Part shown: piece by piece, positions 22,373-33,760 of the stretch
Numbering within the stretch: position 1 is the stretch's first letter
Layout of the letters: every line of letters begins with the position of its first letter
Assembly: GCA_032716605.1 (NCBI GenBank)
Contig: CM064480.1
Span: 44,695,194 to 44,759,193 of the forward strand
Reading direction: 5' to 3'
DNA length: 64,000 nt
Source: Paralithodes platypus
Lineage: Eukaryota > Arthropoda > Malacostraca > Decapoda > Lithodidae
Notes under the pieces: generated by a model
The model's input: the letters and a program-made list of their open reading frames with translations, nothing else
The model's database searches: none
What the model was told of the DNA's origin: nothing
Program-made: the position numbers and the translations under genes

Positions 22373-23981
22373 TATATAATAAACGTCTCTATTAATAATA
22401 TCTTAAGTCTGTTTGTGTTTTCTTTTGCTTTGCATAACAACATCCACTTATAAACATTACTTTAATTTCCGACTCGGCCTTTATCCACAATTAAAAACCA
22501 CACATACTTCTCTTGGGTTCTATTTCATCTTCTGTATTCAAATATGTTAATTCACCTCTTGCCGAAGACTCACTTCTATCTTTATGTATATAATTCAAGT
22601 GCTTGCTATTAAGCAAGAAGCGTAAACTTGCATTCACAATATTTATGCACTCTACTTATTTGTTAATGTATGTTGATTGTAACCACCATTTATATACATT
22701 GTAATAAATCTTATTCACCGAAACCCTGTTATATGTTCTAATATTAATCTCCCAGCTCATATAGGACCGCACACTCATACGAATAAGTTTATGAGGCCAA
22801 GAACAATTGGATTCTGGTCAGTATCGTAGAAATCATACATATCTATTTATGTTTCTATTTTCTTTTGCCTCTTCATTTCGTGTTTAGTATGGATACTTCT
22901 GACATTAAGTTTGTTTTTGTCTTATTCCCTTCTACGTGGATAACATTTCAACCAATTTGTTCTCCCAGTATTAACATGTACAGGAATTAAAAATTATTAA
23001 AAAGAACCAGAGCTCAAATATGACTTTGCATCTTCCAATTACTGTTCTAAACGTTAATGTCGTAAGTCTCGAGCAAACAACACTCAAAATACTTCATAAT
23101 TTGGGATCCCACGTCATTCTGGTTGTGAGCCAACTGGCCCCCGTACCACAAAACAAAAAATGCTCTCGCCTTTGTGAAGCGCTCGTGAAATTTATGCAAG
23201 TGCAACTTTTCTTATTATGTTTTTTATACCAACCAACTTCACATCTAAACTCAATTAATATAATCAACAAATACATGTGGCACTCCAAGGACTCGAACCC
23301 AGGAAACCAGAATTATTATGGTAACTTATTCTCCTAGCCTAGCATGACTAAGCTTCATCTAACCATACTTTACCTTTCCTACCTAACGGTTAAGATCGGT
23401 TAGAATGTTGTGTACTAGAATAAATAGTGTGATCATCTAGGTAAACAAACAAATAAGTAGTGTGTGAGTATGAACTTGTCCAAACTTCCATCTGCTATAA
23501 CTCTGACCACTTATGGCCGTTTAATTGCCGTGTTCATGACCATGATGGAGGAGTGATGTCTGTACCATGTCGCATAAAAACTAAGAAACTAAATGTTCAT
23601 TTATGAAATTAATCTTTATGCCACCTAGATTTCTTAGAGATTGAAATTTATTCTATAATCTCGCCCATCACTGCATCAGTAATTACTATAGATGGGTTTA
23701 AGAATTTGGCCATTAGTATCCGGGCCCAGGTAGAACAACTAAGCTTTAGAAGCAAGATCAAGAACAATTATCTGGTGTGTGATGGCTTCATAGCATCAAT
23801 GGGTCATGATGGTAAGTGGTCAAAACTAATATAAAGACCAAATACTGCGTCTATATTAAAGGAAAATATGGGACTAGATAAAAAAAAATAAAGTTATCTG
23901 TTTTTGTATACAAATTTTAATCTACGATTCCCTAAAGTGTCATGATCCTTTGGTAGATCGAATTACGTTCGTAAATGTTTG
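22373..23981. other. Unassigned AT-rich sequence
   Basis: No gene recognised in 1.6 kb. A minus-strand B-box-like GGTTCGAGTCC lies at 23287-23297 with weak tRNA-like surroundings (about 23260-23340), possibly another SINE head. The 105-codon open frame at 23020-23337 has no domain. Confidence 0.35.
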
Positions 23982-24350
23982 TTAAGGCAGGATGGAACAG
24001 GCTTACTCTTAGAACTTCAACAACACTTAAGCTCACACTGCATAAACACTAGGTGATCCGACATTTTGGGGTATTATTGGGGCGTTTTATAATTAGAATT
24101 GATAATGTTATTGTCTTGCTCCATTAGCCTGCTATAATAACGTGCCTCCAGACCCCTTTATTTGCAAAAGTTGTACATATTTTTGGTAAAAAAAAAAATC
24201 CTGACTGAATGCTGACTTTTCCTAAACTGCAGGCTCGCAATTTATCGTCAGGAAAAAAAATGACACCTGAATGGTTCAAAACATTCTAATGAGGGAAATC
24301 TTATAATCTTCAAACTATCCAAACTATTTCTTAAGAAATAGGGGGAGGGG
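23982..24350. mobile_element. TTAA MITE, family B, diverged copy
   Basis: Starts TTAAGGCAGGATGG and keeps CTGCAGGCTCGCAATTTATC and GACACCTGAATGG near 24230-24275, matching the core of the family B copy at 39009. The right end is not sharp. Confidence 0.5.
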
Positions 24351-24404
24351 TCAGTTGAAGTTGCCATCCGTCCTACAGATCACTAATTTACATTCATGTG
24401 ATTT

Positions 24405-24760
24405 TAAAATGGCTTCCGACAAGGTTCTGTACAGAATCTTACTTGTAAAGTTATAGACTCACGAAAGTGAACGCAACATATAATAATGAACTGGTGTGTT
24501 GCTTACAGATAAAACAGAGCAAGTTGTGATAAATGGTATGACTGGTAGGATGTAATTAGTAGTTAACCACAGGGCTCAGTGGTCCTTTCTTGTTCTTAAT
24601 GATAATGATGTTATTAATTATATAAATGTTAATGTTTTAAACTTAAATTGCATAATGTCTAAATTTACTGAAACTACGAAAATTGGGAGTAATGTAAATA
24701 CGACATTATTAATGCAAATACTTAAGTTTGATTTAAATAGACTGATCAGATGTATTCCAA
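24405..24760 (+). pseudogene. CR1-type reverse transcriptase remnant
   Basis: Short frame-shifted phrases fit the end of the palm domain: FDKVLYRILLVKL near 24415, TEQVVINGMTGRM near 24520, then GPFLFLM and SKFTETTKIGSNVNTTLL. No intact frame. Confidence 0.5.
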
Positions 24761-25094
24761 TTTCACGCCTCAACTGTATTCTGAGCAGAGTGTGAGGCCT
24801 CAACCGTTTTCCGAGCAGAGGGAGCTTTCCGTTGAGGTGAGCCATCGAAAGTTGGTTGGCTAAGGGCTTGTATCCAGTTTTGTTTTTTCTTGCTGATCTT
24901 GGTCTCCTCTGGTGATCCTGGAATTGACCTTTCTATGACCTTCTAGCCTGGGTGTAACAGGGACAGGTAGATGAAGGAGTGAGTAAAGGAGATTGGGTGG
25001 GTGAGTGGCAGGCTGTTGAGGTCCCGAGGAAGTGGAGGTGTGAAAGCGAACGGAGGAGGGGGAGTTTGAGATTCCAAAGAGAACTGAGGCGATT
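24761..25094. other. Unassigned sequence
   Basis: A short imperfect duplication of about 33 bp (CCTCAACYGTWTTCYGAGCA) lies at 24769-24835. No gene seen. Confidence 0.4.
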
Positions 25095-25222
25095 GAGATG
25101 ATAAATAACTGGTATAACTCCGGACAGCATAAACAGACCGTTGGTAGGGCAGAACTTGACAACACTGTTTTACCCTCGCTATCAGGTGATAAGTTGATAA
25201 TGCGTGCGATAAACCATTTGCC

Positions 25223-25273
<51 letters not shown>
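25095..25273 (-). repeat. Interspersed repeat X with (TC)n, copy 1
   Basis: The reverse complement of this stretch matches 31775-31940: CCGGACAGCATAAACAGACC, GGTAGGGCAGAACTTGACAA, CCCTCGCTATCA and the adjoining TC/GA run are all shared. A mobile repeat of unknown class. Confidence 0.75.
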
Positions 25274-25274
<1 letters not shown>

Positions 25275-25326
25275 GAGATGAAATTGTACTAACTTAATTA
25301 TTAACGTGATTTTTATATACTCTAAA

Positions 25327-25327
<1 letters not shown>

Positions 25328-25381
<54 letters not shown>
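25328..25381. repeat. (TA)n microsatellite
   Basis: About 54 bp of TA. Confidence 0.97.
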
Positions 25382-25384
<3 letters not shown>

Positions 25385-25816
25385 GTCTTAAATGATAAAA
25401 TAAACTATTGGTCAAAATATTCTGTGTGGCAGACTTTAAAGTGTTTGCTTTTATTGTACGGTTTTCTGTAATCATAATGAATGGGATACTTCTCTATAAA
25501 GTAGAAAATTATCCAGTGTTTCTGATGTTATGACTTTTTTTTCCACACCACCATTGAGGTAAAAGCCTAGGTGCGTTTATTTTGATAGAGGTTTCCCCAG
25601 TATAAGAACATAAGAACATAAGAAAATGGGAGTCTGCAGAAAGCCGATTGGCCTAAGCAAGGCAGATCCCTGTCCCACACAACCCCAATTACAAAGCCCA
25701 ATTATAGGCTCAACACTCTAATACCCTGAGGATCATCTTACCAAAACGGTTAGAGATTAACGCAGGATTACGGGGGTCTGCAGAGCGCTGATTGGCCCAA
25801 CCCTGCTGATCCCCCT

Positions 25817-28800
25817 TCACACCCAATCCTTCTCGTCCATATGCTTATCCAATTTTATCTTAAAGCTCCCTATCGTTTTTAATCCCACTATAGCACTTGG
25901 TAGTCCATTCCACCCATCTACAACTCTGTTACCAAACCAATATTTGCCTATATCTTTTCTGAAACGAAATTTATCTAATTTGAAACCATTGGTACGAGTT
26001 CTTTCGCTATCACTGAGCTTTAGTACATTTGTCATGTCCCCTTTGTTAATCCCACTAACCCACTTGAACACCTCTATCATATCCCCTCTAACTCTGCGTC
26101 TCTCTAACGAATGTAAGCCTAATTTCTTCAACCTTTCTTTATACGGAAGATTTCTAATATTATGGATCATTTTTGTCATTCTACGTTGTACTCTCTCCAA
26201 TGAATCTATGTCCATTCTGTAATAAGGACACCAAAATTGAACAGCATAATCCATATGGGGTCTCACTAATGACAAGTAAAGTTTTAAGATAACATCAGCA
26301 GTTCTGTTACTCACACTCCTTGAGATGAACCCGAGAATCCTGTTTGCCTTGTTTCGAACGCTTATACACTGTTGTCTAGGCTTCAAATCATTGCTAACAA
26401 ACACACCTAGATCTTTCTCACAATTCGAGTTTTCTAATTCCACATTAGCTAGTTTATATTTAACATTTGTATGCATCTTCCCTATCTTTAATACCTTGCA
26501 TTTGTCAATGTTAAACTTCATCTGCCAATTTACTGACCATTCGTGTAAGGTATCTAGATTCACTTTGGAGGCACTCTATATCTCTATCTGAATCAATTGT
26601 TCTCCCCATTTTGGTATCGTCTGCAAATTTACTTATCCTACTAGTTATACCTAAATCAAGGTCATTTATGTATATAACAAACAACAGAGGACCTAATACA
26701 GATCCCTGGGGGACACCACTTTTGACTGCTCCCCATTCTGACTTCGTACCATTTATGCTGACTCTCTGCTTCCTACCAATTAGCCATGACCTAATCCATC
26801 CCAACAACGCCCCACCTATTCCATGCGCCTCAACCTTTCTCATCAATCTCTCATGGGGGACTCTGTCGAAAGCTTTACTGAAATCTAAATATATTATATC
26901 ATATGACTTGTCATTATCTACTGCTTCATATACCTCTGAGAAAAAACTAAGCAAATTAGTAAGGCAAGAACGTCCCTGAGTGAATCCATGCTGAGAAGAA
27001 TTTATTAAATTAAATGTATCTAAGTGGTTTCTAATTTTACTAGAAATAATTGACTCTAGTAGCTTTCCTATGATTGATGTAAGACTAATGGGACGGTAAT
27101 TGGATGCTATTGATTTGTCACCTTTTTTGAAGATCGGAACTACGTTTGCAAGCTTCCAAGCTTCTGGAACTATACCTGTCTCCAATGACTTGTTAAATAA
27201 AAATGTTAATGGGTAACTTAACTCATCCCTACATTCTTTTAATACTCTAGCATATACCTCATCAGGACCAGGCGATTTATGAGGTTTCAGTCTGTCAATT
27301 TCCTTAAGCACATCATTTCTACTTATAGTAACCGTCCTTAACCTATTTTCTATACTATCGCTATATACCTTACGGACTTCTGGAAACTGTGCCAAATTTT
27401 CATTAGTGAAAACGGAAAGAAATTGACTATTTAATGTACTGCACATTTCTAAATCATTTTCTGTCATTTCTCCTATCGAAGTTTTAAGGGGACGAATTAC
27501 ATCTCTAACCTTGGATTTATATAGTTGGTAAAAAGCTTTAGGATTATTTTTTGAGTCATTGGCAACCTTAATTTCATAATTTCTTTTTTCTTTCCTAATA
27601 TCCTTTTTTACCTGTCTTGATAGATTCTGATAGTAAGCAAGTAGGTGAATTTCGCCTTTTCTAATTTTTCTATATATTCCTCTCTTTAGTCCTAGAAGAT
27701 CTAATAGTCTATTATTCATCCATTTGGGTTGGTTCTGTGTTGATCTAAATTTTCTTTTGGGGATGTATTTATTTTGTGCATTGAATACTGACTTGATAAA
27801 ATTATCGTATGTATCTACCAAGGTTGACGTCTCTTCCTGACTTAAGATGACAGGTGCCTGAGAAGGGGTACACTCATTTGGACACCTGGATCGACTTAAT
27901 TTTTTGACCATAGGGTCCGCTAATAGGGCTCTTCTTAACCCACCATAATTGGCTTTTCTAAAGTCAGGTATTAATGTTGTATTCTCTCTGGTATTACCTT
28001 TCCATTGTATATTAAAATACACAGAATTGTGGTCACTATTTCCTAGGTGGTCCCCTATCTCTACATTATTTACCATATGTTCATTGTTACTGAAAACTAA
28101 ATCGAGAATATTATTACCTCTAGTCGGCGTATCTATGAATTGAAATAAAAAACTATCTTGTACTACCTCTATAAACTCCTCAGAATCAGAGTCTCCTATT
28201 TGATGCTGCCAATCTATATTCGGAAAATTAAAATCCCCCATAATGCACACATTGCTAAACCTTGATGCCATTTTAATTTCCTCCCATAATGACGTTCCGT
28301 CATTTCTACTCATATTTGGCGGTCTATACATAACTCCAATAACTATGGTCTCACTACCTTCGTTAACCTCTACCCAAACACTTTCATTATCGTTATTTAG
28401 TCTAATACCTGATTTAATACAGCTTTTTAATGTACTCCTGACAAACACTGCTATACCGCCACCCCTCTTACTTGTTCGGTCATATTTAAACAAACTATAT
28501 CCTGGTATATCAAATTCTGCTAAAAAATGCCTGGTTTCTGTATTAATCCACGTTTCAGTTAGCGCTATTATGTCTATATTTTCTTTGCTAACAAGGGCTC
28601 TAAGTTCGTTCATTTTGTTACATAGACTCCTACAGTTTGTGTAATATACTCTCAATTTACTTCTTTTCTTTATACCTAATTTACCTTTGTTTTTAGCGAC
28701 ATTTCCATCTTCCGTTGCACCATCACTACTATCATTTGCATTATAGTCATCATTTCTAGCATGAGACTGAATATCCTTATCGCTTTCGCCTGACGCTAAA

Positions 28801-28847
28801 ATTGTTCCATTTAACCTCTCATTTACACTCTCAATATTTCTGTTCAA
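25817..28847 (-). CDS. CR1-type ORF2: APE endonuclease and reverse transcriptase, one frameshift
   Basis: About 1,010 codons in two frames. The first frame (28847-26511, 778 codons) has the endonuclease with YTNCRSLCNKMNEL, ALTETWI, RGGGIAVFV, GVMYRPPN, IMGDFNFPNIDW and the catalytic NSDHNSVYF. It continues into reverse transcriptase with NVVPIFKKGDKSIASNYRPI, SQHGFTQGRS, IIYLDFSKAFDRVPH, SGVPQGSVLGPLLFVIYIND and FADDTKMG. The second frame (26563-25817, 248 codons) carries the thumb and C terminus: HEWSVNWQMKFNIDKCKVL, VRPHMDYAVQFWCPYY, LERVQRRMTKMI. One extra T on the plus strand near 26559-26560 accounts for the break. It nicks target DNA and primes cDNA synthesis. Confidence 0.93.
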
Positions 28848-29910
28848 AACCCCACAACCACCCTATCTAAAGAACTAGCTAATGTAGAAACCCCTAACCG
28901 TGAAAGATGAACCCCATCCCTTGCGTACATCCCATCTCTCCCATAGAAACTATCCCAGTTATCAATGAATGGTATTGCTTTTTCTTTGCAATATTTCTCC
29001 AAACGGCAATTGACACCAATCGCCCTGGATGTCCATTCCTTGGGAACTCCTCTTCTGGGTAGGATACAATGTACTACAGGGATCCCTCCCTTCATCCTAA
29101 CTTTATCTAACACATCCCGATACTGCTGCAGCAGTTCCTCACTTCTACCCTTACCAACATCGTTACTCCCGGCACTGAGACAGATAATGGGGTTATCTCC
29201 ACTATCTTCCAAGATGTGGTCCATCTTCTCTAAAACCCTCCCAACTCCATGGCCAGGCAGACACTCAACCTTCCTAAGTTTAGTGCGGGTAGCCCTAACT
29301 AAATGTCTTACCATGGAGTCGCCCACAATCGACACAGACTTACCTTCTCGGGACACAGACTTACCTTTCCCTCGGGAGGATCCAGCAGCTGCAGTTGGAG
29401 AACCCCCGGTGGTGGCAGAAGCTCCCTTGGTGGTGGTGGTGGTGGGGGTAGTGTGGTGGTGGTAGGTAGCACAGCGTCAGAGGTTGGAGCTGAGTCGGCG
29501 GCAGGCACTTCGGTTATCCCTCCCTTATCCTGACTATCTTTTCCCTCACATTCGTCTCGCAAAGGAGAGAATGTATTTGTCACACTCATACCTATTCTAC
29601 TATCCTGCTTCTTGAGTGTGACTTTCCCACCCGTATTTTTAACAACCTGCCATGAATACAATTTGTCATCAACTTCCTCCCTTTTCCCCTTACTTGACTT
29701 TATTTCCTCTTGGCTAAGCTTGAAAGCTAGATTTTCGTCTTTAATCAAATCCACTTCCCTCTGAAGTTTAACATTAACCTCCCTTAGAGCCAAGACCTCT
29801 TCCTTCACCACAACCATCTCCTCTCTTACCTGGAGAATAAGATGATGCAGATCGGTTAGAGACTCGCACTCCATACCTGCCATGATCCCAATAAGCTTAG
29901 CGAGGAGCAA
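28844..29910 (-). CDS. CR1-type ORF1: coiled coil plus SGNH esterase domain, one frameshift
   Basis: The N-terminal 200-codon frame (29910-29308) begins near MAGMECESLTDLHHLI and has a heptad-like coiled coil (REEMVVVKEEVLALREVNVK) followed by a Thr/Pro linker. The second frame (open upstream of 29356, ending 28844) carries an SGNH/GDSL hydrolase: block I VGDSMVRHL, a LSAGSNDVG block and a DGVHLSRLG block holding the catalytic Asp and His, all intact. The two frames meet in a CCA-repeat tract around 29430-29460, where one small indel would explain the shift. A 21-24 bp local duplication (AAGGTAAGTCTGTGT twice) lies at 29331-29377. In CR1/L2 elements ORF1 is an RNA-binding or chaperone-type protein; the esterase domain's role is not settled. 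Confidence 0.85.
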
Positions 29911-30100
29911 GAAACTAAGTACAGAAAAACAAAAACAAGTAAACTAACAGCTAAAAACTGAGCTATAACACTTTTATATAACACGAGTGCACTGCCCCCA
30001 AACACAGGTAGGTGTAATGGTCACTAAAGGTCACTGGTAAGTGGTCCGGGCAGGAGCTCAGATTAACACAACCTTCTCCTGTCACTGACTGAACTAGACT

Positions 30101-30239
30101 GTATGTACTGTATATGAATATATATACAATAGTCGAGTCATTATAACTTAATGAACGGCATAATCTAACGTGACAATCTCAGAATAACATACCCAAGTTT
30201 TCAACCTAGTCTATTAGGCCTATACATAACTTTAAAAAA
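30101..30239. other. AT-rich spacer
   Basis: Between the CR1 5' end and the SINE. Nothing recognised. Confidence 0.4.
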
Positions 30240-30292
30240 AAAATATATATATACAGTATATATATATATTTTTTTTTTTTTTTTTTTTTTTT
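30240..30292. repeat. (TA)n and poly-T at SINE tail
   Basis: TA run interrupted by ATACAGTATA, then about 23 T. Confidence 0.9.
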
Positions 30293-30824
30293 TTATATAT
30301 TCCAACTTACTTCCTCTCGGGCATAGGCTGAGAGCCTTAACATTCACCGCTTTACAATGAACAGTGAAGCCCGTGAGGTCTTGTTCCAGTCTAGGGAGTG
30401 AGACATGTGAAGCACGTAGAGTACAACGAGCACCTGCCATCTTGCCTTCACATGAGGCACGGTGCTCACTCATGGCCCGAAACGACCCCATCTCTGAAGC
30501 CACCTCGTTCCCGTGCTTCACTGTCTCACCCCCTACACTCGGACTCTCACACTTACACACACACAACGCCACCTGTTGAGCAGATAACTCACCAGGCATT
30601 GCACCTCTATAGCATATTTTGAATATGGGAATATTCATACAGTGCTATTTAATCAGGGAACAATGAGGGTATTTTATTGACGTTTCGGTGGGCTTGTGAT
30701 AATGCACTGATACTAGGTACAGCACAAATTCCATCCCAATAATATCTTCCCATTGATACATCGGGATTTGAACCCGGGACCTTTGTATTACCAGGCCAGT
30801 GGCAAGACCACTCCACCACACCTC

Positions 30825-30828
<4 letters not shown>
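30268..30828 (-). mobile_element. tRNA-derived SINE, copy c
   Basis: Full-length reverse copy, nearly identical to the copy at 5102: poly-T (A tail on minus), CTCTCGGGCATAGGCTGAGA, the ATGAGGCACGGTGCTCACTC body, and the B-box complement GGATTTGAACC at about 30764-30774, ending CCACCACACCTCCCC at the head. (TA)n lies on both sides, so it probably inserted into a TA tract. The open frames on both strands here are by-products of the SINE body. Confidence 0.93.

Positions 30829-30876
<48 letters not shown>
30829..30876. repeat. (TA)n microsatellite
   Basis: About 48 bp of TA between the SINE head and a tRNA-like sequence. Confidence 0.97.
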
Positions 30877-30878
<2 letters not shown>

Positions 30879-30879
30879 C

Positions 30880-30955
30880 TCCCAGCCGGACTGAAACCAC
30901 AGACAGTCAGGACGAGTGTCCATGCTTTAAATCCATTACACCATGGCATGGCGTG
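30880..30955 (-). repeat. tRNA-like SINE head, copy 1
   Basis: On the minus strand: CCATGGTGTAATGG (A-box-like), a GGACACTC segment, then a decayed B box GGTTTCAGTCC and GGCTGGGAGTA. About 75% similar to the plus-strand sequence at 31165-31245. It lacks a body I can define. Confidence 0.65.
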
Positions 30956-31164
30956 ATAAAGGATACTTAACATTTTCCTATCTATATTCGTGATTGGCTG
31001 GGAGAGAATTAAATTAAATCTCTATGACCAGAGTTGCCTGGGGGTACTTGTAAACATTCCTGTATGGTGTCCTGAAATATGGTTCCTACAACTTTTGTTG
31101 AATACATTCTCCAAGTAGGACCTTCCTTCTTAATATAAATAGGAAAAGTGTATGTATTCTTTAC

Positions 31165-31245
31165 CACACCATGGTGTAGTGATTAAAGCACGGACACTCA
31201 TCCTAAATGTCGATGGCTCGAGTCCGGCTGGGAGTATAGCTCGCC
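31165..31245 (+). repeat. tRNA-like SINE head, copy 2
   Basis: ACCATGGTGTAGTG (A-box-like), CACGGACACTC, then GGCTCGAGTCC (B-box-like, near 31208) and GGCTGGGAGTATAG. It is in inverted orientation to the copy at 30880, and each has (TA)n on its B-box side. A functional tRNA gene is unlikely because acceptor pairing is not seen. Confidence 0.65.
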
Positions 31246-31261
31246 TGTATATGTGAGATAT

Positions 31262-31501
<240 letters not shown>

Positions 31502-31505
<4 letters not shown>

Positions 31506-31769
31506 GGCCTATATATTAATTAATTAATTTATTTATTTGTATTTGTATCTTATTTTTAATACAGTGATAGAGTGAAAAGAGAAGGACATGTCCGTACCAA
31601 TGTAGGCTATACTAATTGATAATAATTTTAAGTATTTGGTATATTTGTACGGTTTGCACAAATCAAGTTACATTATCGATTAAATTATGATGATTAAAAA
31701 TGATTTGGCGATAATTAGCACTTTAGAGCATATTAAATATACAATTAGCGAAAAAGACTAGACCAATTC
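31502..31769. other. AT-rich spacer
   Basis: No gene or element recognised. Confidence 0.5.
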
Positions 31770-31779
31770 TAAAAAAGAA

Positions 31780-31816
<37 letters not shown>

Positions 31817-31945
31817 AAATGGTTTCTCGGCCGCATTATCAACTTATCACATGATAGCGAGGGTAAAACAATGTTGTCAAGTTCTGCCCTACCAACGGTC
31901 TGTTTATGCTGTCCGGAGTATAGTATCAGGTATTATACAAATATT
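31770..31945 (+). repeat. Interspersed repeat X with (GA)n, copy 2
   Basis: Inverted relative to 25095-25273. Shares GATAGCGAGGGTAAAACA, TTGTCAAGTTCTGCCCTACC and GGTCTGTTTATGCTGTCCGG, with (GA)n at 31783-31815 in the position of (TC)n in the other copy. Confidence 0.75.
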
Positions 31946-31965
31946 ACTGTATTATTTTATGTCTA

Positions 31966-32194
31966 TTAACCGACATATGACGCGATTTTGAGCCAATTGG
32001 GGATATTTTAAAGCCTTTGTTACCATCAGGGGTATTTAGAAACCTTTAGTTTAGTTAATTCAACCTCTGCAGTTGTCTTTGAGTTAGCTGTGGGCAGAAA
32101 ACTAATTTTGGAGAGGTAATTATAAGAGTGAGAGAACTCTATTTCTTATTGCTAATCTGGCAACCTCTGAGTCATATATGCGTGAAAGGGTTAA
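31966..32194. mobile_element. TTAA-flanked MITE, family A, copy 2
   Basis: 229 bp, bounded by TTAA, over 90% similar to 3754-3985 by eye, including AACCTCTGCAGTTGTCTTTG and GAGTGAGAGAACTCTATT. Its left end lacks a few bases (TTAACCGACATATG). Confidence 0.85.
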
Positions 32195-33132
32195 GACAAA
32201 AGGTACATTATCTTGTAAAGAGTCTCCCTTGAAGAGAACGGTGGAAAGGAAGCAGAATATGATACACATAGTCAAAATATATGAACAGATGGTGCTTCGT
32301 AAAGAAAGGAGATAAAACCCCGGAGGAAGTATGTTCCATAGTTACCATTGTTCTCTGTTTCTAGTAGTATCATGCTGTACTGGTAATTTTTCTATCTGTC
32401 TGATGGTCTCTCCCTCGTTCTTTACTTTTAATTTTCATATTTTCAAATATATCATTTTTCATTTTTTTTTCATCAGCTTTGTTGTTATAGTGCCCGTCTC
32501 CCTCACCGCGGCAAGGGAGTTTACAGTATGACGTAAAAACCTTTGACAGCTTACGACCACATCTTGTTGTCCGTATATATATATATATATATTATATATA
32601 TATATATAGTCCTTCCTTACAATCTTTGTAATACTTTGTAAGAGAGAGAGAGAGCCTTCTTCTGTTCTATCCTTTCCTTCAACTTTCTGTTTCTATCGGA
32701 TATGCCATCTCTACTAGAATTAAGTCCTGACCACCTCGTTTGGATCGTAAGGACTGTGTTGCTAGTGTATCTATGTAAGTATATGTAAGTCTCTCTCTCT
32801 CTCTCTTTTCACGTATTTCCCCTGTGTCCTGTATGAAGACTTTTGAATGACCGACTTTGTTATTTGTGTACTTGTTGGGTTCAATGGTCGGCTGTGGATA
32901 AGACAAAAGTGATGTCTAGACGTAGACGTAGTTTTTGTGGTACTGAGCTGTAATCTGGCATGCTAATAAATACGACCCACCAAATGTCCTGTGCCACATT
33001 GGAGCTAAAACTTCATTACCAGCCCTGAGAAATCGTACGGTTGTGAATGCTTACAAAATAATTGTGCTTTGTCACCTTACTTTTTAAGATACTTTACGTG
33101 TATTGGCAGACTTATAGATCCATAAAAATGTC
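32195..33132. other. Unassigned, with small (TA)n and (GA)n/(TC)n runs
   Basis: (TA)n at 32575-32608, GA at 32640-32653, TC at 32791-32808. The phrase ACCTCGTTTGGATCG near 32731 is similar to ACCTCGCTTGGATCG near 55226, hinting at another repeat. No gene seen. Confidence 0.45.
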
Positions 33133-33511
33133 TTAAGGAGGGATGGGCTTATTTATTTGCTTAGCCTATGTATCTCTCTTGTTTTCTGTTTTTTTGTTCA
33201 TTAGTTTCCTCCCTAGACCTCCATCGGGCTTAAGAAAAACACCCCAAGACTCCCATTCGAAATTTGTAAATTTTTCGATAGAAATATGTCCCGGTCGGAG
33301 GCCGGTTACTAAAATATTGCAGGCTCGCTATCCCTCTCTAGGAAAAACAATAGATACCTACATTGCACGTAAGGTGTAAATATTGACAAAGAAATGGGGC
33401 AAAAGGCTTTAAAATCGCCAAACTAATGGGCCGACCGTCTTAAAATTTGAAAACTAATGGGGTAAAGCATGAGGAAGAAGGGAGTCCAGAAAAAAAAACA
33501 TATTCCCTTAA
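33133..33511. mobile_element. TTAA-flanked MITE, family B, copy 3
   Basis: 379 bp, starting TTAAGGAGGGATGG and ending TTCCCTTAA, with the family core GCAGGCTCGCTATCC and the CTAATGGG subrepeats. Opposite orientation to 6599. Confidence 0.8.
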
Positions 33512-33760
33512 TATATATTTTGATGGGTAAAGGAGAAGCATTCCCATCCCTGCAAAGGTGTGTTGAGAGGGATATATATATATATTTTTTGTTTTCAACA
33601 TACTGAGCTAGCAATTGGCAGCCAAATGAATGAGACTTATAGAATAGTTCCCATTTACATATTGTGTGCTAATGCATAGGTAATTTGTTATTAATAGTTG
33701 GTTATCAAAAATTATTGAAAGTCTAGAAATATGACATTTGTTACTTAAAAATATACTAAT
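33512..33760. other. Unassigned AT-rich spacer
   Basis: Short (TA)n at about 33570. Nothing else. Confidence 0.4.

Larger units (their letters stand above)
25604..30100 (-). mobile_element. Nearly full-length CR1-type LINE
   Basis: A 4.5-kb element read on the minus strand: 5' untranslated region (about 30100-29911), ORF1 (29910-28844), ORF2 (28847-25817, overlapping ORF1 by a few bases) and a 3' untranslated region ending in the 8-bp repeat TTCTTATG about 2.5 times (25604-25624), the kind of tail known for CR1 elements. The 3' untranslated region holds a duplicated motif around GTCTGCAGA and GATTGGCC (25625-25690 and 25769-25830). Only two frame-breaking events are seen, so insertion was recent. 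The exact 5' end and target duplication could not be fixed. Confidence 0.9.
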
